DNA of 11,248 nt from the NCBI GenBank assembly GCA_002344345.1, contig DDTL01000115.1:1-11248 (forward strand), in the 5' to 3' direction. Every line of letters begins with the position of its first letter. Within the stretch, counting starts at the first letter, position 1. The translations under genes were made by a program, and so were the position numbers. The stretch is from Saprospiraceae bacterium UBA2365. Its GTDB lineage: Bacteria; Bacteroidota; Bacteroidia; Chitinophagales; Saprospiraceae. Shown here piece after piece: positions 7,115-11,248 of this stretch. Below the pieces are notes generated by a model. It was not told the DNA's origin. It was given only the letters and a program-made list of their open reading frames with translations, and made no database searches.

Positions 7115-7645
7115 CTATAAAATGCTCAAAAATAATTTTTCTATCCGGATCATATGCTCAAGATTTTTTCCAAAATCGAATATAGTTGTTTTCAATCGGG
7201 GCCGACTTGAAACCTCATATTCAAATTCATGATCATTTTCGGTTAGCTGGATGATTTTGATCACTTCGCCCCAGGATTCCAGGCTGATACCTGTTTTGAA
7301 CATAATTCCCTTTTCAATTTCCAGAATATTCATTTTTCCATAGATGGGATCTCTTTTCAGTAATGCCATCAATTCATCTATGTTCAATCTTGTTTTTAAA
7401 ATGCGCTTTTGCCCGACCTTCAGATGTTCCCACAACACATCCTTAATGCCATTTTTCCTTAACCGGGTAATAAAAGAAGACAAAAAAACGGTCGATAGCA
7501 GAGCGCCAAAAAATATGGATGAAAAAATGAATTTTTTTAGTTTTGGTTCATAACCAAATACTAAATCAGTTAGCAACAGGAAAAACCCATATGTGAGTCC
7601 TCCTGAAAAAAATATCAGCAAGAAAGCTTTTGATGTTGTTTTCAT
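7115..7645 (-). CDS. Hypothetical protein with two N-terminal membrane segments
   Basis: I do not recognise this 176-residue protein. Two hydrophobic segments (about 7-30 and 39-62) are joined by a short basic-containing loop (YEPKLKK). A positively charged stretch (RLRKNG, 61-66) follows the second segment, which suggests that the remaining ~110 residues are cytoplasmic. That tail has a mixed alpha/beta character (NIDELMALLKRD, GISLESWGEVIKIIQL, EYEVSSRPRLKTTIFDFGKN) and no catalytic motif. It starts 213 nt after the SGNH gene and has non-coding DNA on both sides, so it may be a single-gene unit. Codon use and composition look like those of its neighbours. The coding call rests on the long open frame, a sensible membrane topology and the consistent strand. 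Confidence 0.7.
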   Translation of the reverse strand: MKTTSKAFLLIFFSGGLTYGFFLLLTDLVFGYEPKLKKFIFSSIFFGALLSTVFLSSFITRLRKNGIKDVLWEHLKVGQKRILKTRLNIDELMALLKRDPIYGKMNILEIEKGIMFKTGISLESWGEVIKIIQLTENDHEFEYEVSSRPRLKTTIFDFGKNLEHMIRIEKLFLSIL

Positions 7646-7710
7646 ATAAAAGTCATTAAGTCGTGTAAATTGTTTACTTCTTTCATGAGATTTTCATTTT
7701 CTGAGGGTGA

Positions 7711-7757
7711 AAAACTGAGCCAAGGTTCAAACCCGGGTGTCAATTCAGTTTTTTTTT
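7711..7757 (+). terminator. Terminator-like stem with T run on the plus strand
   Basis: AAAACTGA (7711-7718) pairs perfectly with TCAGTTTT (7745-7752) and leads into nine T residues (7749-7757). The 26-nt loop contains the palindrome ACCCGGGT. No plus-strand gene precedes it, so it would only stop antisense transcription, or it may act as a leader structure for the minus-strand gene starting at 7645. The large loop lowers confidence. Confidence 0.3.
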
Positions 7758-7790
7758 GTCTCATAACTTTTTATCGAATTCGATCCTATG

Positions 7791-7859
7791 TTGAAAAACA
7801 TGTAATAAATTCTTCATGTTTTCAAGGGTCATGCTATTTGAACCGGATCATGATCCCTT
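7791..7859 (-). terminator. Two consecutive stem-loops after the SGNH gene, probable transcript end
   Basis: Reading the minus strand from the TGA at 7861-7859, the first stem pairs 7859-7849 with 7833-7824 (10 pairs, one bulge). The second pairs 7825-7815 with 7802-7791 (11 pairs, one bulge) and includes TTTTT in its last arm. Tandem stems directly after a stop codon fit the end of the MBOAT/SGNH operon, although a long trailing T run is missing. Confidence 0.45.
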
Positions 7860-9304
7860 CAATCCATAATGCCCACTATCGTATTGATCTTTACTTCTTT
7901 TTTTAAATCAACCATATATATCTGGTGTTGTGGATGCATAATTTCCTTTATGCTGTTCATTTGAAGCGCTGAATTAAATTGGTTACCCAACATATTGACA
8001 TTGAATTGAACATTCAACACTGAAGGTAAATTCTTTTGGCGGGCAATTTTCAAAAGAAGTCTGTTGCTTTCCTTGTTTTCCTGTAAGACCAATTCCCGGA
8101 TATGAAAACCACCTATTTTTTTATCTTTAAGAATGGATGCATATCCTTTCATTCCTCCTGTGACATACTGGTTGTAAACAAAATGTTCGGTAGATTTGAA
8201 ATCCTCGATCCAAACGGGGTCTTTTGAACGGTCCGGCAGCAGATTTGGATAATTTTCAGAGATAAATCCTGCTAACTTGTACGCAGTGACCATCATCCCC
8301 AGGTTTGACAAGTGCTGATTGGCGCTATAGGTATTCTCAAACTTATCAGGAGTGTAGATGGTGGTATCGTAAGGCATTTGCAAATCTAACCACTTTGCTT
8401 CAGGGTATTTTTTCAGTTCCTTGTTTAAAGTTTTTTTCAGTATTTCATAATTACTGATATGTTGATAGTACATAGGAACACTAAGGAATAATACCTGGAT
8501 ATCTTTTGCCTTGCACATATTCATAATTTTCCTGAGATACTTCCTGGAAAAATCGGAGATTTGGTATTCTTTCCCATTTACATGCGCTCCAGATTCCTCA
8601 TATTTCTGTAAAGTACTGTCTTGCAGGCCAATACCAAAGCGTGCAAATCTGCCTAAATCGAGTTTTGGTGATTTACGATCTCTGGGTCTTTGAAGGTTAT
8701 GTTTGATCCTTGCAGTATCGGTGAATATAAAAGAATGATTGCGAATGGTGGGTGACCAAGCTTCAACCCAACTGTCGCTGTGAAACAATTGGGGCATGCT
8801 TTTCAATTTGTAAAACACATTTTTTTGTGCATCAAAACTTTGAAGGTAGGGAATGTCTTCACCTTCATGTTTAACCTGATCATTGATACAAAATGTTTCC
8901 AGAATGACCAATTTTGGTTGTGTTTGCTTCAATGCTTCGCCCAATTGAAACCAGGCATCAATGATCCCTGTGCCTGAATTACCCAGAATAAAGCATGTAG
9001 AACTCGTAGCATTGGACAAGACAAAAGGGTCTACACCTGTTATAATGTGTGAATTACCCAGAATAATGACATCTACCTCTTTATTTTTGGTAAAATCGTA
9101 AAAAGAAGCCCACTTTTTTCTTATATGGTTATTGGTCTGATCAGCGGTGAAAAAGCCTTTTTTGTCTGTGAAAATGATGACGAAAACTACCATGAAAAAC
9201 AAGGCAAAAATTTTTATCGAAAACTTCCACCAGTTAAAGGTTTTTGGCTTTGGTACTGGTACCTCCACGGGTTGTGTCTGTCTGATATTCAACTGCTTTT
9301 TCAT
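7859..9304 (-). CDS. Membrane-anchored SGNH/AlgJ-like protein, partner of the MBOAT acyltransferase
   Basis: A 481-residue protein with a cytoplasmic N-terminus (Pro-rich, 11-21), one membrane anchor (about 28-46) and a large periplasmic part. Residues 78-88 (DVIILGNSHII) match SGNH block I, with Ser85 as the likely nucleophile; GNSGTGIIDAW (108-118) resembles the next block. NQHLSNLG (329-336) supplies the candidate catalytic His331, but the usual Asp three residues earlier is Ala328. About 120 residues follow the hydrolase-like fold, possibly a beta-rich carbohydrate-binding domain. In alginate and related systems an AlgJ/AlgX-type protein takes acyl groups delivered by an MBOAT protein and puts them on the polymer; that role is inferred here from fold and operon. 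The start at 9304 is 6 nt after the MBOAT stop, which suggests translational coupling. Confidence 0.8.
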   Translation of the reverse strand: MKKQLNIRQTQPVEVPVPKPKTFNWWKFSIKIFALFFMVVFVIIFTDKKGFFTADQTNNHIRKKWASFYDFTKNKEVDVIILGNSHIITGVDPFVLSNATSSTCFILGNSGTGIIDAWFQLGEALKQTQPKLVILETFCINDQVKHEGEDIPYLQSFDAQKNVFYKLKSMPQLFHSDSWVEAWSPTIRNHSFIFTDTARIKHNLQRPRDRKSPKLDLGRFARFGIGLQDSTLQKYEESGAHVNGKEYQISDFSRKYLRKIMNMCKAKDIQVLFLSVPMYYQHISNYEILKKTLNKELKKYPEAKWLDLQMPYDTTIYTPDKFENTYSANQHLSNLGMMVTAYKLAGFISENYPNLLPDRSKDPVWIEDFKSTEHFVYNQYVTGGMKGYASILKDKKIGGFHIRELVLQENKESNRLLLKIARQKNLPSVLNVQFNVNMLGNQFNSALQMNSIKEIMHPQHQIYMVDLKKEVKINTIVGIMD

Positions 9305-9310
9305 TTCATG

Positions 9311-10816
9311 CTAAAATTGAAAGTAAATAAATGAGTGCTCGTTGCCTGACCCGTATTTGCCTAAATAAACCATACTCAGTACCAATACAAGGTAAAAAAC
9401 CCAGCGAAAACCCCTTGGAATTTTATAAAAAAAGATTTCGACCTTGCTGCCTTTCCATTCCCATAAAATTTCGCAAGACAACAGGATGATAAGGAGCACA
9501 AAAGAAAATCTAAGTTCGATGTCATTCAATCCAAAGTTCACAATGTCAGATACATTTGAAAATCCCAGATTTTTGAAACTTTCAATAGCTGCATGGAAAC
9601 CTTTTGCCCGGAAAAAAATAAGTGATATCGCCCATGCGGTAGTAATTAACATTGATTTTAAAACGTGGGGCATTAATTTTTCTCTGGAGTATTGGGGCAA
9701 ATTCATTCTGTTTAAATTCAGGACAGGATCCAAAAGGATCATGAAAACGGCGTTTAATGTTCCCCAAATCACAAAATTCCAATTTGCTCCATGCCACAAA
9801 CCGCTGATTGCAAAAACAATAAGTACATTTATTATGGTACGTGAATGTCCTTTTCGGTTGCCTCCAAGCGGTATATAAACATAATCCATAAACCAGGACG
9901 AAAGCGAAATATGCCATCGTTTCCAGAAGTTCCCGAAGGAAGTAGACAGGTAAGGACTATTGAAATTGCGCATGAGGTCAAATCCAAACATAGTACTCGT
10001 GCCCCTGGCTATGTCGGAATATGCCGAGAAATCCAGATACAACTGAAAGGCAAAAAATATAACTCCTAAAAACATTGGAAATCCATTTGCGAGGGCTGGG
10101 TTTTCATAGACTTGTTCAACGTATACAGCGAGACGGTCAGCAATCATGATCTTTTTGAAAAATCCCCAGACGATCAACAACAACGCTGACCGAAAGGCTA
10201 AATGGTCTGGTTTTTTCAGGGAAACAAATTGCGGCAATAGGTTTTTTGCCCTTTCAATGGGACCAGCAACCAGTTGTGGAAAGAAGCTGACAAAGGCAAA
10301 AAATTGGATCCAGTCCTTAGCCGGGGCTGTTTTCCTGTGATAAATATCAATGGTATAACTCAAAGTCTGGAAAGTATAAAAACTAATACCTACCGGCAGG
10401 ACTATATTGAGGGTTGTTTCAGAAAAATGCACATTAATCAATTCAAACAATTTGGCCAAACTGTCTGCAAAAAAATTGAAATACTTGAAAAAACCCAATA
10501 AACCGATGTTAATGACAATGCTTAATAACAACCATAATTTTTTTTGTCGTTGAATCGATTTGCAATTCGTTGCATCGTTTTGCAGCGCATCTGTTTGTAC
10601 ATTGAGTTTGTTTAAATGCTTTCCGGTAATGAAATCTATGAGTGAACTGATGATGATCAGGGAAAGAAATCTATAATCCCACCATCCATAAAATATGTAG
10701 CTTGCTGCAATTAAAAACAAGTTCCGGACTTTTACATTTTTTCTGTTGAAGATTGTCCAGTAGAGGACGAACACCAGAGGAAAAAATACTCCAAAAGCAA
10801 AGGAATTAAACAACAT
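9311..10816 (-). CDS. AlgI-like MBOAT family O-acyltransferase
   Basis: This 501-residue multi-pass inner-membrane protein belongs to the bacterial MBOAT (AlgI/DltB/PatA) family, which passes acyl groups from the cytoplasm to an extracytoplasmic acceptor. Hallmarks are the N-terminal LFNSFAFGVFFPLVFVLYW, the block VLPVGISFYTFQTLSYTIDIY (139-159, typical of AlgI), FFPQLVAGPIERA (178-190), QLYLDFSAYSDIARG (258-272), FWKRWHISLSSW (297-308, His302) and the catalytic His342 in ISGLWHGANWNFVIWG. Length is normal and all key residues are present. The SGNH partner follows immediately, so both are probably one transcript. The polymer acted on cannot be read from the sequence; no glycosyltransferase or polymer-export gene is in the window. 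The ATG at 10816 fits the family N-terminus. Confidence 0.95.
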   Translation of the reverse strand: MLFNSFAFGVFFPLVFVLYWTIFNRKNVKVRNLFLIAASYIFYGWWDYRFLSLIIISSLIDFITGKHLNKLNVQTDALQNDATNCKSIQRQKKLWLLLSIVINIGLLGFFKYFNFFADSLAKLFELINVHFSETTLNIVLPVGISFYTFQTLSYTIDIYHRKTAPAKDWIQFFAFVSFFPQLVAGPIERAKNLLPQFVSLKKPDHLAFRSALLLIVWGFFKKIMIADRLAVYVEQVYENPALANGFPMFLGVIFFAFQLYLDFSAYSDIARGTSTMFGFDLMRNFNSPYLSTSFGNFWKRWHISLSSWFMDYVYIPLGGNRKGHSRTIINVLIVFAISGLWHGANWNFVIWGTLNAVFMILLDPVLNLNRMNLPQYSREKLMPHVLKSMLITTAWAISLIFFRAKGFHAAIESFKNLGFSNVSDIVNFGLNDIELRFSFVLLIILLSCEILWEWKGSKVEIFFYKIPRGFRWVFYLVLVLSMVYLGKYGSGNEHSFIYFQF

Positions 10817-10910
10817 GCATTTTAATTTATTGATTTACAATTATTTGAAACTTTTTACCATTGGCATTTGGATTTAATCTTTAACGAGTTACCTTCAGTT
10901 TTTATGTATG

Positions 10911-10926
10911 GATCACCATGGTGATC
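10911..10926. promoter_or_regulatory. Perfect 16-bp palindrome upstream of the MBOAT operon
   Basis: GATCACCATGGTGATC is its own reverse complement. It is 95-110 nt upstream of the MBOAT start, in non-coding DNA. Position and symmetry suit an operator for a dimeric transcription factor; as RNA it lacks a loop and would be a poor hairpin. The regulator is not identifiable here. Confidence 0.45.
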
Positions 10927-11008
10927 TATTAACATTATGACCAACTGTTTTCCCCTTAAGTTTCAAATTCAATGTTCAGCTGGTTTAAGATCCCCGATCC
11001 TCAAAGCA

Positions 11009-11041
11009 ACAGATCTCATCGATCAAAGATGATTGATCTGT
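11009..11041. repeat. Imperfect hairpin in the region upstream of the MBOAT operon
   Basis: ACAGATC-TCATC (11009-11020) pairs with GATGA-TT-GATCTGT (11028-11041): twelve pairs, a 2-nt bulge and a 7-nt loop, GATCAAA. There is no following T run on either strand that would make it a good terminator. Its role is unknown. Confidence 0.4.
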
Positions 11042-11248
11042 ACAGACACCAATGTCTTAACATCCTGATTATTAAATTCTTGTTCATTCCATACGATAAA
11101 CATCCTAAGGTTCTGGATCATTTGATGTTCTTACTGAATTATTACTCATTCTTGCAAAATCCGGTCAAAATAAACGTCGGTTTGCATCAAAAGACACTCA
11201 AAGTTCAATCAAATTCAAAATATATTTGTAATTGTTTAGCTCAATAGT

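Larger units (their letters stand above)
10817..11248. other. Gene-free region upstream of the MBOAT operon
   Basis: This 432-base AT-rich stretch has no convincing gene. A 91-codon plus-strand frame from 10972 is open nearly to the window edge but has no family features. The region holds a perfect 16-bp palindrome (10911-10926) and an imperfect hairpin (11009-11041). It should contain the promoter of the MBOAT operon; no exact TAnnTTTG was found on the minus strand up to about 10971, only a one-mismatch TGAATTTG (about 10964-10971). Confidence 0.6.

Noticed and set aside
6954..7232. 92-codon plus-strand frame
   Set aside because: It overlaps the 3' end of the 176-residue membrane protein gene in antisense and has no domain or signal features.
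7719..7744. tRNA T-arm-like sequence GGTTCAAACCC
   Set aside because: No acceptor stem, D-arm or anticodon arm could be placed around it on either strand; it is the loop of a terminator-like stem.
10911..11120. Cluster of GATC sites suggesting an origin
   Set aside because: GATC is equally frequent inside coding regions here (for example around 4280-4500), and no DnaA-box cluster was seen.
10972..11247. 91-codon plus-strand frame open nearly to the window edge
   Set aside because: The composition looks like random translation of AT-rich DNA, it has no signal peptide or motif, and it contains the hairpin at 11009-11041. It could still be a fragment of a gene outside the window, but nothing supports that.

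Overview
This window looks like a piece of a Bacteroidota chromosome, probably from the Saprospiria or a related free-living lineage. The reasons are: two secreted proteins ending in type IX secretion (T9SS) type A sorting domains, a BACON-domain glycosidase lipoprotein, AT-rich intergenic DNA, no obvious Shine-Dalgarno sequences, and matches to the Bacteroidota -7 promoter element TAnnTTTG. The exact lineage is inference. All seven convincing genes lie on the minus strand, so the window reads right to left. No rRNA, tRNA, CRISPR array, transposase or phage gene was seen.

From right to left: (1) 10817-11248 is a gene-free stretch with a perfect 16-bp palindrome and an imperfect hairpin. (2) 10816-7859 is a two-gene unit, an AlgI-like MBOAT O-acyltransferase followed after 6 nt by a membrane-anchored SGNH/AlgJ-like partner. 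Together they probably move acetyl (or similar acyl) groups across the inner membrane onto an extracellular polysaccharide. (3) 7645-7115 encodes an unrecognised protein with two membrane segments, preceded by a stem-loop-rich gap. (4) 7114-6658 is non-coding and holds three 21-bp-period repeats, plus a near-perfect 23-nt palindrome just upstream of the next gene. (5) 6657-4924 encodes a surface-type lipoprotein with two BACON domains and a GH5 catalytic domain (cellulase/xyloglucanase type). It is followed 64 nt later by a MarC-family membrane protein (4859-4221). (6) 4117-2615 encodes a secreted beta-propeller-like T9SS cargo protein. (7) 2614-2189 is non-coding and carries a ~230-bp nested inverted-repeat element with an internal tandem repeat, possibly a MITE or decayed insertion-sequence remnant. 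(8) 2188-344 encodes a secreted alkaline-phosphatase-superfamily enzyme. A LamG jelly-roll domain appears to be inserted inside its catalytic fold, and a T9SS sorting domain ends it. (9) 1-343 holds a terminator-like hairpin and a small cluster of intergenic repeats.

Functionally the genes share an envelope or extracellular theme: secreted hydrolases, a surface glycosidase and polysaccharide acylation. Only the MBOAT/SGNH pair is clearly one operon. I do not see a demonstrably new multi-gene system. The most unusual items are the domain architecture of the phosphatase, the nested-palindrome element at 2368-2597, the 21-bp periodic array at 6871-6933, and the palindromes in front of the GH5 and MBOAT genes.
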